64,000 nucleotides of DNA. It comes from Microbacterium hibisci. GTDB lineage: Bacteria; Actinomycetota; Actinomycetes; Actinomycetales; Microbacteriaceae. This document shows, in pieces, positions 34,476 to 43,042 of this stretch. The notes below the pieces were generated by a model. It had not been told where the DNA came from. It searched no databases and saw only the letters and a list, made by a program, of their open reading frames with translations. The stretch lies in NCBI RefSeq assembly GCF_015278255.1, contig NZ_JADIJC010000005.1, positions 248,001-312,000 on the forward strand, read 5' to 3'. The stretch's first letter is position 1; each line of letters begins with the position of its first letter. The position numbers and the translations under genes are program-made.

Positions 34476-35792
34476 TCAGCCCGTCGACGCCAGAGGGACC
34501 GGTCCGCGCGCCCCGGATCCAGCGGGCTCATCGGGCGCCAGGGGCACCGGTTCCGCCGGCCCGGCGTCGTGACGAGCCGCCTCGGGCAGCGCGCGCGCGA
34601 GGTCTTCGACCGCGTCGCCCCAGCGCGACACCGAGAGCGACTCGAGCCCTTGCCAGTTCGCTGCGAGCCGCAGCTCATCGGCGAGACGTGCCGCAGCATG
34701 GGCGGGCTTGCCGTGCTCCCACCAGGCCGACTGCACGAGCAGTGTCGATGCGGCCCGGTCGGCCTTGAGGTCGACCCTGCCGACGATGTCGTCGCCGATC
34801 AGGACGGGCAGCGAGTAGTAGCCGTACCGGCGCTTCGGCGCGGGGGTGTAGATCTCGATGCGGTACTCGAAGTCGAACAGGCGCTCGGCGCGGTCGCGGA
34901 ACCACACCACCGGATCGAACGGCGTGAGGATGGCGGCGGCGTCGATGCGCCGGGGAACGGCGGCATCGGCGTGCAGCCACGCCTTGGCGGGACGGCCGGC
35001 GGTGGTCCAGCCCTCGACGTTGACCGGCTGCAGCTCGCCGGCGTCGACGAGGTCGTCGAGGGCAGCGGTGATCGCCTTGCGATCGGCGATGCGCCAGTAG
35101 TCGGCGATGTCGGCCGCGGTCGCCACGCCGTAGGCGCGCGCCGCGCGCCGCACGAGCTCGAGGATGGCGTCTTCGCGGGCGACGGGTGCATCCAGCACCT
35201 CGCGGGGGATGACCTGCTCGGCGAGCGCGTAGCGACGCTCGAAGCCGCGCCGGCCGGCGATCGCCACCTCGCCGAACAGCCACAGGTGCTCCAGGGCGTG
35301 CTTGACGACGTCCCAGTCCCACCACGGCCCGCGCGCGGCCGTCTTGGCGTCGTGCTCGATCTCGGCGGGGCGCAGCGGCCCGCGGTCGGCCAGCTCGGCC
35401 CGCACCCAGTCGACGATGTCGCGGTTCGCGTCGAACCACCCGCCGGGCTTCGACCCGTACTTCGCGCGCATCGCCCGCATGCGGAAATCGAAGAGTCCCC
35501 AGTCCGTGGCGGGGATGAACGCCGCCATGTGCGCCCAGTACTCGACGTAGGGTCCGCGGCGTTCGAAGAGCAGGCGGTCCAGCGTCGCGGTGTCGTACGC
35601 CCCGAGCCGCGAGAACAGCGGCATGTAGTGCGACCGCGCGAAGACGTTGACGGAATCGATCTGAAGGGTGCTCATGCGGGCGAGCGCGCCGTTGAGCTGG
35701 CGGGTGCCGGCCGCGGCGGGACGGGCCCGGCCGAAGCCCTGCGCCGCGAGCGCGACCCGGCGCGCCTCCGCGGCGCTCAGCGTGGATCTCAC
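34476..35792 (-). CDS. YcaQ/AlkX-like crosslink-repair DNA glycosylase
   Basis: A 438-residue HTH_42 protein. The motif LQIDSVNVFARSHYMPLFSRLG contains QID, matching the Q-hydrophobic-D catalytic pattern described for the YcaQ/AlkX branch. Other family blocks are WAHMAAFIPATDWGLFDFRMRA, LTPFDPVVWFRDRAERLFDFEYRIEIYTP and YYSLPVLIGDDIVGRVDLKADRA. Probably unhooks alkylated or crosslinked bases. I use the GTG at 35792, seven bases after TAGGCT, giving MRSTLSAAEARRVAL; a GTG 30 bases upstream is the longer alternative. Confidence 0.84.
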   Translation of the reverse strand: MRSTLSAAEARRVALAAQGFGRARPAAAGTRQLNGALARMSTLQIDSVNVFARSHYMPLFSRLGAYDTATLDRLLFERRGPYVEYWAHMAAFIPATDWGLFDFRMRAMRAKYGSKPGGWFDANRDIVDWVRAELADRGPLRPAEIEHDAKTAARGPWWDWDVVKHALEHLWLFGEVAIAGRRGFERRYALAEQVIPREVLDAPVAREDAILELVRRAARAYGVATAADIADYWRIADRKAITAALDDLVDAGELQPVNVEGWTTAGRPAKAWLHADAAVPRRIDAAAILTPFDPVVWFRDRAERLFDFEYRIEIYTPAPKRRYGYYSLPVLIGDDIVGRVDLKADRAASTLLVQSAWWEHGKPAHAAARLADELRLAANWQGLESLSVSRWGDAVEDLARALPEAARHDAGPAEPVPLAPDEPAGSGARGPVPLASTG

Positions 35793-35799
35793 GGGCGTC

Positions 35800-35805
35800 A
35801 GCCTA
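35800..35805 (-). promoter_or_regulatory. -10 box of the second YcaQ-type gene
   Basis: TAGGCT on the minus strand seven bases before the GTG at 35792. Confidence 0.45.
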
Positions 35806-35860
35806 GTGACCGGCTCCGACACCGCTCGCGGTCCATGACTGCTGCGGAATGCGACGCGCC

Positions 35861-35866
35861 TAGACT
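35861..35866 (+). promoter_or_regulatory. -10 box of the AI-2E permease gene
   Basis: TAGACT six bases before the ATG at 35873; leaderless transcript likely. Confidence 0.55.
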
Positions 35867-35872
35867 GGGCGA

Positions 35873-37078
35873 ATGAGCACTGGGCGGATGGGCGGCTCCG
35901 ACGACAAGCCCCGCGGCTCGATCTTCGACGCGGTCCGCGACCGCAGCCGGGTCGTCACGACCGACACCTCGGCCGCCGTCCCGCGCGGCCTGCGCGTCGC
36001 GACGGCGTATTCGTGGCGTCTCATCGTCGTCGCGGTCGCGGTCGGCATCGCGGTGTGGCTCGTCATCCAGCTGAAGCTCCTGGTGATCCCGCTCCTCGTG
36101 GCGATCCTCATCACTGCGCTGCTGTGGCCCGCGTTCGCCTGGATGCTGCGGCACCGGGTGCCGCGCTGGCTCGCCATCGTCATCGCGGTCGTCGGCACCC
36201 TCGCGATCGTGAGCGGGCTCCTGTGGCTCGTCGTCTGGCAGATCGTGCAGCAGTGGGACTCGGTGCGGGACAGCACGGTCGCCGCCATCGAGCAGTTCCG
36301 CCAGTACCTCATCGACGGGCCGCTGCATCTGAGCGCGGAGCAGATCGACGACCTGCTGGATCAGGGCTGGGCGTTCGTGCAGGAGCAGGCGGAACTGCTG
36401 TGGTCGGGGGCGCTCGCGATCGGCTCGACCATCGGTCATGTCGTCACCGGGGCGGTGCTGGCGCTGTTCATCCTGCTGTGCCTCCTCGCCGACGGCGCGG
36501 GCATCTGGCGCTGGACCCTGCGGCTCTTCCCGAAGAAGGCACGGCCCGCCGCCGACGGCGCCGGCCGGGCCGGGTGGATCACCGTGGTCAATTACGCCCG
36601 CACGCAGCTGCTCGTCGCGACGATCGACGCGGTCGGCATCGGACTGGGCGCGGCGCTCCTGGGAGTCCCGCTCGCGATCCCCGTCGCCGTGCTCGTCTTC
36701 CTGGGCGCCTTCGTCCCCATCGTCGGAGCGGTGGTCACCGGCACGGTCGCGGTCTTCCTCGCGCTCGTCTACAACGGCCCCTGGATCGCGCTGTGGATGC
36801 TGGTCGTGGTCCTGGGCGTCCAGCAGCTCGAGGGCCACGTCCTGCAGCCGCTGCTCATGGGCTCGGCCGTCAAGGTCCACCCGCTGGCTGTCGTGCTCGT
36901 GGTCGCCGGCGGCGCGATGATCGCCGGCATCCCCGGCGCCCTGTTCGCCGTGCCGCTCGCGGCCTTCGTCAACGTCGTCGCCGTCTACCTCGCCGAACGC
37001 GCGTGGGAGACGGGTGCGAGACCCAGCGGCGACCTCATCTGGAGCACCGTCCCGCGGCAGAGGAGAGTCCGTTCGTGA
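35873..37078 (+). CDS. AI-2E family transporter (PerM/YdiK-like permease)
   Basis: A 401-residue membrane protein with about eight hydrophobic segments, two near residues 45-80, and the family signature LGVPLAIPVAVLVFLGAFVPIVGAVVTG followed by QQLEGHVLQPLLMGSAVKVHPL and GAMIAGIPGALFAVPLAAFV. Family members export autoinducer-2 or exchange Na+ and protons; the substrate here is unknown. Its stop codon overlaps the GTG of ilvA (GTGA), so the pair is probably co-transcribed. Confidence 0.88.
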   Translation: MSTGRMGGSDDKPRGSIFDAVRDRSRVVTTDTSAAVPRGLRVATAYSWRLIVVAVAVGIAVWLVIQLKLLVIPLLVAILITALLWPAFAWMLRHRVPRWLAIVIAVVGTLAIVSGLLWLVVWQIVQQWDSVRDSTVAAIEQFRQYLIDGPLHLSAEQIDDLLDQGWAFVQEQAELLWSGALAIGSTIGHVVTGAVLALFILLCLLADGAGIWRWTLRLFPKKARPAADGAGRAGWITVVNYARTQLLVATIDAVGIGLGAALLGVPLAIPVAVLVFLGAFVPIVGAVVTGTVAVFLALVYNGPWIALWMLVVVLGVQQLEGHVLQPLLMGSAVKVHPLAVVLVVAGGAMIAGIPGALFAVPLAAFVNVVAVYLAERAWETGARPSGDLIWSTVPRQRRVRS

Positions 37079-38370
37079 CCACCGCCATGTCTTCCGCCGA
37101 CCAGGTTCCGCACACCGCGGAGCCCGCCTCGTCGGCACCCGGTTATGCGATGCCGACCCTCGAGGACTTCGCGGATGCCGCGGCGACCCTCGAGGGCGTC
37201 ATCTCGCACACGCCGCTGGACGAGTCCCAGCACCTCTCCGACGTGCTGGGCGTCCCCGTGCACCTCAAGCTCGAGAACCTGCAGCGCACCGGATCGTTCA
37301 AGATCCGCGGGGCGACCTATCGCCTGTCGCGGCTCACCCCGGAGGAGCGGGCACGCGGCGTGGTGGCGGCATCCGCCGGCAACCACGCGCAGGGCGTCGC
37401 CCTCGCGGCGAAGGCGCTCGGCATTCCGGCGACCATCTTCATGCCGCTGGGCGTGCCGGTCCCGAAGCTGCTGGCGACGCGGGGCTACGGCGCCGACGTC
37501 GTGCTCGAGGGGGCGACGGTCGAGACGCCGCTCCGGCTCGCCGCGGAGTTCGCGGACCGCACCGGGGCCGTCTTCATCCACCCGTTCGACCACCCTGATG
37601 TGATCGCGGGTCAGGGCACCCTCGGTCTCGAGCTCATGGACGAGCTGCCCGACCTCGACACGGTGGTGCTGGGCATCGGCGGGGGAGGCCTCGTCGCCGG
37701 CGTCGCCGCCGCCGTGAAGGCCCGAGCGGCCGCGGAAGGGCGCTCGGTGCGGGTCATCGGCGTGCAGGCCGAGAACTCGGCGGCCTACCCGGCGTCACTC
37801 GAAGCCGGGCGTCCGCTCGAGGTGCACACCTCGCCGACCATCGCCGACGGCATCGCGGTCGCGCGGCCGGGCGACCTGCCCTTCGAGATCATCCGCGACC
37901 TGGTCGACGACGTGGTCACCGTGTCGGAGGACGACATCGCCCGTGCCCTGCTGGTGCTCCTGGAGCGCGCGAAGCAGGTCGTCGAGCCGGCGGGCGCGGT
38001 CGGGGTGGCGGCGATCCTCGCGGGCAAGGTCGTCGCGAACGGCCCGACCGTGACGGTGCTCTCCGGCGGCAACATCGATCCGCTGCTGCTGCAGCGCGTC
38101 GTCGCCCACGGGCTCTCGGCATCCGGTCGGTACATGACCCTGCGCATCCCGCTGCCGGATCGTCCCGGGCAGCTCGCCCGCGTGTCGGAGCTGCTCGCCA
38201 TCGCGGGCGCCAACGTCATCGAGGTGCTGCACACCCGCCACGGCCAGGGCCTGCAGATCAGCGAGGTGATCCTGCAGCTGAGCGTCGAGACGCGCGGTGA
38301 GGAGCACCGGGCGCACGTGATCTCGGTGCTCGAGGGCGCCGGCTACGCGCCGACCGTGATCCACGACTAG
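37075..38370 (+). CDS. ilvA: Threonine ammonia-lyase
   Basis: Deaminates threonine to 2-oxobutyrate. The 431-residue PLP enzyme has the lysine motif GSFKIRGATYRL, the SAGNHAQGVALAA stretch, the phosphate-binding GIGGGGLVAGVAAAV and SGGNIDPLLLQRV, and a C-terminal ACT-like domain (about 340-425, LPDRPGQLARVSELLAIAGANVIEV) that normally mediates allosteric control. Single ACT domain and no long biosynthetic tail suggest the catabolic or CTC-type. GTG at 37075 has AGGAGAG eight bases upstream. Confidence 0.92.
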   Translation: MTTAMSSADQVPHTAEPASSAPGYAMPTLEDFADAAATLEGVISHTPLDESQHLSDVLGVPVHLKLENLQRTGSFKIRGATYRLSRLTPEERARGVVAASAGNHAQGVALAAKALGIPATIFMPLGVPVPKLLATRGYGADVVLEGATVETPLRLAAEFADRTGAVFIHPFDHPDVIAGQGTLGLELMDELPDLDTVVLGIGGGGLVAGVAAAVKARAAAEGRSVRVIGVQAENSAAYPASLEAGRPLEVHTSPTIADGIAVARPGDLPFEIIRDLVDDVVTVSEDDIARALLVLLERAKQVVEPAGAVGVAAILAGKVVANGPTVTVLSGGNIDPLLLQRVVAHGLSASGRYMTLRIPLPDRPGQLARVSELLAIAGANVIEVLHTRHGQGLQISEVILQLSVETRGEEHRAHVISVLEGAGYAPTVIHD

Positions 38371-38396
38371 CGGGCAGAGGCCGTCGCGCGCCGCAC

Positions 38397-38414
38397 GCGG
38401 GGCTTCGGCCCCGC
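38397..38414. terminator. UUCG-loop hairpin between ilvA and greA
   Basis: GCGGGGC-TTCG-GCCCCGC is a perfect seven-pair stem with a stable UUCG tetraloop. It is nested inside longer arms CGGGCAG (38371-38377) and CTGCCCG (38422-38428), the latter overlapping the greA coding end. Likely bidirectional terminator of the convergent pair. Confidence 0.7.
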
Positions 38415-38418
38415 CGGG

Positions 38419-38910
38419 TCACTGCCCGTTGTAGGTCTCGACCTTGACGATCTCGACGGCGATCTCGCGACCGTTCGGCGCGGTGTAGGAGGTCTTCTCG
38501 CCCTCCTTGCGGCCGAGGATCGCGGTGCCCAGCGGCGACGCCTCGCTGTAGACGTCGAGTTCGGAGCCGACGGCGATCTCGCGGTTGCCGAGCAGGAAGA
38601 CCTCTTCGCCGCCCGCCACGATCGCGGTGATGACGGTGCCGGGCTGGACGACGCCGTTGCTCTCGGGAGCCTCGCTGACCGTCGCGGTCTTGAGCAGGTG
38701 CTGCAGCGTGCGGATGCGGGCCTCCTGCTTGCCCTGCTCGTCCTTGGCGGCGTGGTAGCCGCCGTTCTCCTTCAGGTCGCCTTCTTCGCGCGCGGCCTCG
38801 ATGCGCTTGGCGATCTCCTCGCGGCCGGTCGTCGAGAGGTGCTCGAGTTCGGCGGCCAGGCGGTCGTACGCGTCCTGGGTGAGGAAGGTCACGGGGGCGT
38901 CGGTGGACAC
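38419..38910 (-). CDS. greA: Transcription elongation factor GreA
   Basis: Rescues backtracked RNA polymerase by stimulating transcript cleavage. The 163-residue protein has the N-terminal coiled coil (about 10-85) with the acidic tip EEGDLKENGGYHAAKDEQG and the C-terminal FKBP-like domain (VITAIVAGGEEVFLLG, SPLGTAILGRKEGE). The GTG start with AAGGAG six bases upstream gives MSTDAPVTFLTQDAYDRLAAE, the normal actinobacterial N terminus; longer in-frame reading is not needed. Confidence 0.96.
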   Translation of the reverse strand: MSTDAPVTFLTQDAYDRLAAELEHLSTTGREEIAKRIEAAREEGDLKENGGYHAAKDEQGKQEARIRTLQHLLKTATVSEAPESNGVVQPGTVITAIVAGGEEVFLLGNREIAVGSELDVYSEASPLGTAILGRKEGEKTSYTAPNGREIAVEIVKVETYNGQ

Positions 38911-39052
38911 GGCTGACTCCTTCGTTGGGCCCGAGGGGTCGCAGAACCGGACGGGCATAAACCGAACGCCCCGGCTCACGGCCAGGGCGCGATTCGACTG
39001 ATGTGTCCCGTCAGGATACGTCACCGGCCGTGCCGGGACAAACTCGCGACCT

Positions 39053-39451
39053 TCAGGAGGGCAGCACCCAGCACGAGTTGACGAACCCGGTCGTGGCGAG
39101 CGCCGTCGTCGGGATCGTCTCGCGGAACGCGCGGGCGTGGAGATCGGATGCCGGGATCTCGACGACGCGCCACCCGACGACCCCGTGCTCTTCGTCCTGC
39201 GCCTCGATGGCGCACGCGACCGCCGAGCCAGGAGGCGCGGTGATCTGGAACCCGAGGGTGACGAAGTGCTCGTCATCGACCTCGAACGACGTGGTGTCGG
39301 AGTCGACGGAGTCGAGCGCCCCCTGCACCGTCCACCAGCCGAACAGCGCCACCAGCGCGACGGCGACCGTGATGGCGGCGCCGATCAGCCACCCGCGCGC
39401 GGGCGACCGGCGTCGGCCGTAGCGCTCGTCGAGCACGTCCTGCGTGGTCAC
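39053..39451 (-). CDS. DUF4307 membrane protein
   Basis: A 132-residue protein with a short basic N terminus (DERYGRRRSPARGW), one membrane helix (about 20-43) and an extracellular beta-rich domain with two cysteines. This matches DUF4307, an actinobacterial family located next to greA (as in mycobacteria). Function unknown. GTG start with CAGGAG four bases upstream. Confidence 0.86.
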   Translation of the reverse strand: MTTQDVLDERYGRRRSPARGWLIGAAITVAVALVALFGWWTVQGALDSVDSDTTSFEVDDEHFVTLGFQITAPPGSAVACAIEAQDEEHGVVGWRVVEIPASDLHARAFRETIPTTALATTGFVNSCWVLPS

Positions 39452-39564
39452 GCCGCTCCTGGTTCTCGTCGGGCCGGATGGGAAGATTAGGCTGGAACTC
39501 CAGGCTAAGCGCTCGCGCGCATCCCGACGAACACGCCCGCCCGCGCGGGCAGAGCGAGGACCCC

Positions 39565-39882
39565 ATGCAGCACGCGATCGTCGCCCTCATCACCGCGCCG
39601 ACCCCGACGCCGACGCCGACGATGGAGGTCGATCCCGACCTCGTCACGCCCGGCGTCTGGGGCTTCGTGATCACCGCGCTCGTCGCGGTGGCGGTCATCT
39701 TCCTCGTCTGGGACATGATGCGCCGCATCCGGCGGGGGCGCGTCCGCGCCGACATCCAGGAGGAACTGGACGCCGAGGCCCAGGCGGCACGCGCGGTCGA
39801 GGCGACCGACGTCGACGATCAGAGCATCGACCCCGAGGACGGACGCGGGCAGGGCGGCGGGAGCACTCCTCCCCGGGGCTGA
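39565..39882 (+). CDS. Small single-span membrane protein, 105 residues
   Basis: N-terminal Pro/Thr repeat (TAPTPTPTPT), one hydrophobic helix (about 32-52, GVWGFVITALVAVAVIFLVW), a basic patch RRIRRGRVRADIQ and an acidic tail. The ATG is preceded by GCGAGGA. The family is not recognised with certainty; the position between DUF4307 and hemolysin III corresponds to the small membrane proteins found there in other actinobacteria. Ends before a 30-base perfect palindrome. Confidence 0.72.
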   Translation: MQHAIVALITAPTPTPTPTMEVDPDLVTPGVWGFVITALVAVAVIFLVWDMMRRIRRGRVRADIQEELDAEAQAARAVEATDVDDQSIDPEDGRGQGGGSTPPRG

Positions 39883-39899
39883 GCGACGCTGTCGTACAC

Positions 39900-39929
39900 G
39901 GAAGACGGATGCCGCGGCATCCGTCTTCC
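39900..39929. terminator. Thirty-base perfect palindrome
   Basis: Half-site GGAAGACGGATGCCG followed directly by its complement, with no loop. It contains both orientations of the CGGATGCC octamer and lies between two convergent genes. Confidence 0.65.
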
Positions 39930-39932
39930 CGT

Positions 39933-40676
39933 TCAGGCAGGCAGGCCGAGCGACGGCGACAGCGGATCGAGGGCGATCAGCAGACAGGCCGTCCAGTGGC
40001 ACAGGAACGCGAGCACCGTGCACACATGGAAGATCTCGTGGAAGCCGAAGTGCCCGGGCCACGGGTTCGGCCGCTTGAGCGCGTAGACGACGGCGCCGAG
40101 GGTGTAGAGGATGCCGCCCACGGCGACCAGGACCATCATCGCCGCGTTGGCCTGGAACAGCGGGACGAGGTACATGACGGCCGCCCACCCCAGCAGGAGA
40201 TAGAGGGCGACGTAGAGCCAGCGCGGCGCGTTGATCCAGAAGACGCGGAAGAGGATCCCGAGAAGCGCGCCGCTCCAGACGAGGATGAGCAGCAGGGCTC
40301 CCTGCTGCGGCGGCAGTGCCAGCGTCGCGATCGGCGTGTAGGTGCCGGCGATGAGCAGCAGGATGTTGGCGTGATCGATGCGCTTGAGGATCGCCTTGGT
40401 CTTCGGCTTCCAGTTGAAGCGGTGATACAGCGCCGAGTTGCCGAACAGCAGAAGCGAGGTGGCCATGAACACCGCCGAGGCCCACTTGGCGGGCGCGCCC
40501 TGGGCGAGCGCGATCAGCACGATGCCGGCGGCGATCGCGATCGGGAAGGTCGCCGCGTGGATCCAGCCGCGCCAGCTGGGCTTGAGCTCGGGGGCGGCGG
40601 CGTCTACGGCCGCCGCGTCCATGAGCGGCAGCACGGGCACGTCTGGTGCCTGGCGAAGACGACGACGGGGGCTCAT
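39933..40676 (-). CDS. Hemolysin III family (PAQR-like) membrane protein
   Basis: A 247-residue protein with seven predicted membrane helices and the family motifs SALYHRFNWKPKTKAILKRIDHANI (first His/metal site) and HFGFHEIFHVCTVLAFLCHW (second). Family members may be zinc-dependent hydrolases or receptors; the name hemolysin is historical. Divergent from uppS, the same neighbour as in mycobacteria. Confidence 0.92.
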   Translation of the reverse strand: MSPRRRLRQAPDVPVLPLMDAAAVDAAAPELKPSWRGWIHAATFPIAIAAGIVLIALAQGAPAKWASAVFMATSLLLFGNSALYHRFNWKPKTKAILKRIDHANILLLIAGTYTPIATLALPPQQGALLLILVWSGALLGILFRVFWINAPRWLYVALYLLLGWAAVMYLVPLFQANAAMMVLVAVGGILYTLGAVVYALKRPNPWPGHFGFHEIFHVCTVLAFLCHWTACLLIALDPLSPSLGLPA

Positions 40677-40776
40677 CCCCTCAGCCTAGAGCGAGCCGCA
40701 TGCCGCGGATGGAACATACTCGGTGTCACTGATGATGGCACTCGGTTCCACGCTAGGGGACGCGTCGGGAGCGGGG

Positions 40777-40782
40777 TAGCGT
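40777..40782 (+). promoter_or_regulatory. -10 box of uppS
   Basis: TAGCGT six bases before the GTG at 40789; leaderless transcript likely. Confidence 0.55.
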
Positions 40783-40788
40783 AGGCGT

Positions 40789-41574
40789 GTGGCGCGCGGC
40801 GAGACGAACGAGGGCAGGGGCCCCCTCTACCGCCTCTACATCAACCGTCTCCGGCGTCGACTCGATCCCGCATCGGTGCCGCGGCATCTCGCGATGATGA
40901 TCGACGGCAACCGCCGCTGGGCCCGGCAGCTGGGCTACGACTCGGCCGCCCACGGCCATCGGGCCGGCGCCGCCAAGATGCAGGAGTTCCTGCGGTGGTG
41001 CGATGACGTGGGCATCCGCGTGGTGTCGCTCTACCTGCTCTCGAACGACAACCTCCGCAAACGGGACTCGAAGGAGCTCGCCGACCTCATCGAGATCATC
41101 GCGGAGCTCGCCGACGAGCTCTCGCACGAACGCGACTGGCGGGTCAAGCACGTCGGCCGATCCGACGGCCTGCCGACGGATCTCGCGCGCGTCCTGGCCG
41201 AGGTCGAGGAGCGCACCAAGGACAAGGTGGGGATGCACGTGAATCTCGCGGTCGGCTACGGCGGCCGCGGTGAGATCGTCGACGCGGTCCGCAGCATCAT
41301 CGCCCAGCATCACGAGCGCGGCGGCTCGCTGGAGGAGCTGGCCGCGAGCCTCACCCCCGAGCAGATCGGCGAGCACCTCTACACCGGCGGCCAGCCCGAC
41401 CCCGACCTGGTGATCCGCACCTCGGGGGAGCAGCGGCTGAGCGACTTCCTGCTGTGGCAGTCCGCTCACTCGGAGTTCTACTTCGTGGAGGCGCTCGGGC
41501 CCGATCTGCGCGAGGTGGACTTCCTCCGCGCCATCCGTGATTTCGCATCGCGCGACCGTCGGTACGGCGGGTAG
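40789..41574 (+). CDS. uppS: Isoprenyl (polyprenyl) diphosphate synthase, cis-type
   Basis: Condenses isopentenyl diphosphate onto an allylic diphosphate in Z configuration for the cell-wall lipid carrier. The 261-residue protein has MMIDGNRRWARQLGY (catalytic Asp), SLYLLSNDNLRKR, and the C-terminal PDLVIRTSGEQRLSDFLLWQSAHSEFYFVE. Product chain length cannot be told from sequence alone: the position next to hemolysin III corresponds to the short-chain Z-farnesyl enzyme Rv1086 in M. tuberculosis. Confidence 0.93.
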   Translation: MARGETNEGRGPLYRLYINRLRRRLDPASVPRHLAMMIDGNRRWARQLGYDSAAHGHRAGAAKMQEFLRWCDDVGIRVVSLYLLSNDNLRKRDSKELADLIEIIAELADELSHERDWRVKHVGRSDGLPTDLARVLAEVEERTKDKVGMHVNLAVGYGGRGEIVDAVRSIIAQHHERGGSLEELAASLTPEQIGEHLYTGGQPDPDLVIRTSGEQRLSDFLLWQSAHSEFYFVEALGPDLREVDFLRAIRDFASRDRRYGG

Positions 41575-41657
41575 GACGGCTGCGAGGTTTCGCCTCGCGC
41601 GACCGCCGGTTCGGCGGATAGGAGTTCGCGCGCACGCACGTTCGCGGCTCTGCCAGA

Positions 41658-42788
41658 ATGATCCGCGTGACGGATCTGGATTCGTATCTGGCGTCGTTCG
41701 ATGGGGAACCGGGGTATCTGGACTGGGCGGCTTTCGGGCCGCTCTCGCCGGCGGTCCGCAGCGAGGCGCAGGGTGACACCGAGCTGCTCGGCTCGGGACG
41801 ACGCACGAGCATCGAGCTGGTCGCCGACCACGTCCGCGAGGCGCGCGAACTCGTCGCCGAGCTGATCGGCGCAGACGCCGCGCAGGTCGTGCTCCAGCCT
41901 TCGACGACATACGGGCTCATGCACGCGATCTACGGGCTCGCGGGCGGTCTCATGCTCGGGCGAGGCGAGTTCCCGAGCCTCACCGTCGCGGCGACGCGAG
42001 CCTCCGAGGCGTTCGGCTCGCTGCAGCTGCAGTGGGTGGAGCCGGCCGACGGCTTCATGACGCCCGACGTCGTGCGCGCGGCGCTGTCGGACGACACCCG
42101 CGCCGTCGCCGTCAGCCTCGTGGACTTCCGCACCGGCTACCGGGCCGACCTGTCAGCGCTGCGCGAGGTCATCGGCGATCGCCTGCTGATCGTCGACGCC
42201 ATCCAGGGGTTCGGCATGGTCGAGGCCGACTACCTCGCTGCCGACGTCGTGTGCGGCCACGGCTACAAGTGGCTGCGCGCCGGTCGCGGCACGGGCTTCG
42301 CCTGGTTCGGTGAACGAGCGCTGGAGCGCATCGCCCCGGTGCTCTCCGGCTTCCGGGGCGTCGACGGTGATCTGCCGGTCGACGCCGTGCCCGCCCCGTC
42401 GGCGTCTGCGCAGGCGTTCGCGATCTCGGGGCCCGACACGCTCGCCGCGGCTCGGCTCGCCACCGCGCTGCGCGAGGTCGTCGACGTGGGCGTCGCGAGC
42501 ATCGAGTCCGTCCTCGCGGCCCGCGCCGCCGACGTGATGTTCTTCGCCGACCGCTATGAGGTTCCCGTCGTCACGCCCCGCGAGCCGGAGCGTCGCGCCG
42601 GGATCGTCACGCTGGAGCCCGCGGCACAGGACGCCGCCCCGCTCGCTGCGTCACTCGCCAACCACGGCCTCACGGTGACCGCACGCTCTGGTCGCCTCAG
42701 GGTGGCCCCGCACGTCGGCACCGGCGCCGACACGCTCCGACTCTTCGGTGACGCGCTGGCCGCCTTCTCCTCCTCGCGGGTCTGGTGA
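41658..42788 (+). CDS. Class V aminotransferase-fold PLP protein
   Basis: A 376-residue PLP enzyme. QVVLQPSTTYGLMHAIYGLAGG (cofactor phosphate), SLVDFRTGYRADLSALREV and DAIQGFGMVEADYLAADVV lead to HGYKWLRAGRGTGFAW, whose Lys should form the Schiff base. Related proteins include cysteine desulfurases, kynureninases and isopenicillin epimerases; the reaction is undetermined. The start could be ATG 41658 or, as leaderless distance from CAGAAT (41653) suggests, GTG 41667. Confidence 0.84.
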   Translation: MIRVTDLDSYLASFDGEPGYLDWAAFGPLSPAVRSEAQGDTELLGSGRRTSIELVADHVREARELVAELIGADAAQVVLQPSTTYGLMHAIYGLAGGLMLGRGEFPSLTVAATRASEAFGSLQLQWVEPADGFMTPDVVRAALSDDTRAVAVSLVDFRTGYRADLSALREVIGDRLLIVDAIQGFGMVEADYLAADVVCGHGYKWLRAGRGTGFAWFGERALERIAPVLSGFRGVDGDLPVDAVPAPSASAQAFAISGPDTLAAARLATALREVVDVGVASIESVLAARAADVMFFADRYEVPVVTPREPERRAGIVTLEPAAQDAAPLAASLANHGLTVTARSGRLRVAPHVGTGADTLRLFGDALAAFSSSRVW

Positions 42789-42929
42789 ACCGGGGCGTGT
42801 CGACGCCCGCGCTCGCCCCGGGTCGGTCGGGGCATGACGGAAGCGACGCGGCCCGCGCCGACGGCATCCGTTAACCGACACGTCACATCTTCGGGCGTGT
42901 CGGGTGCCGCCGATGTCGCCGGGCGGTCG

Positions 42930-43042
42930 TAGCGTGATCGCATCGGGCAAGGAGCCCGGTCGAGTCGGCCTTTCGGATCGCGACTCGTGACCCATGGTCG
43001 ACTCGTGACTGCCGGGTGAACCACCCGGGGCGGGAGTGGGTT
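42930..43042 (+). promoter_or_regulatory. Promoter and repeat-bearing leader of phoH
   Basis: TAGCGT at 42930-42935 is a likely -10 box, giving a leader of about 100 bases. It holds CGAGTCG (42961-42967) and two copies of CGACTCGTGAC (42981-42991 and 42999-43009), so the first element can pair with either copy. A GGGAG site precedes the GTG at 43043. The rest of the gap (42789-42929) shows one GGCATCCG octamer and no gene. Confidence 0.4.
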
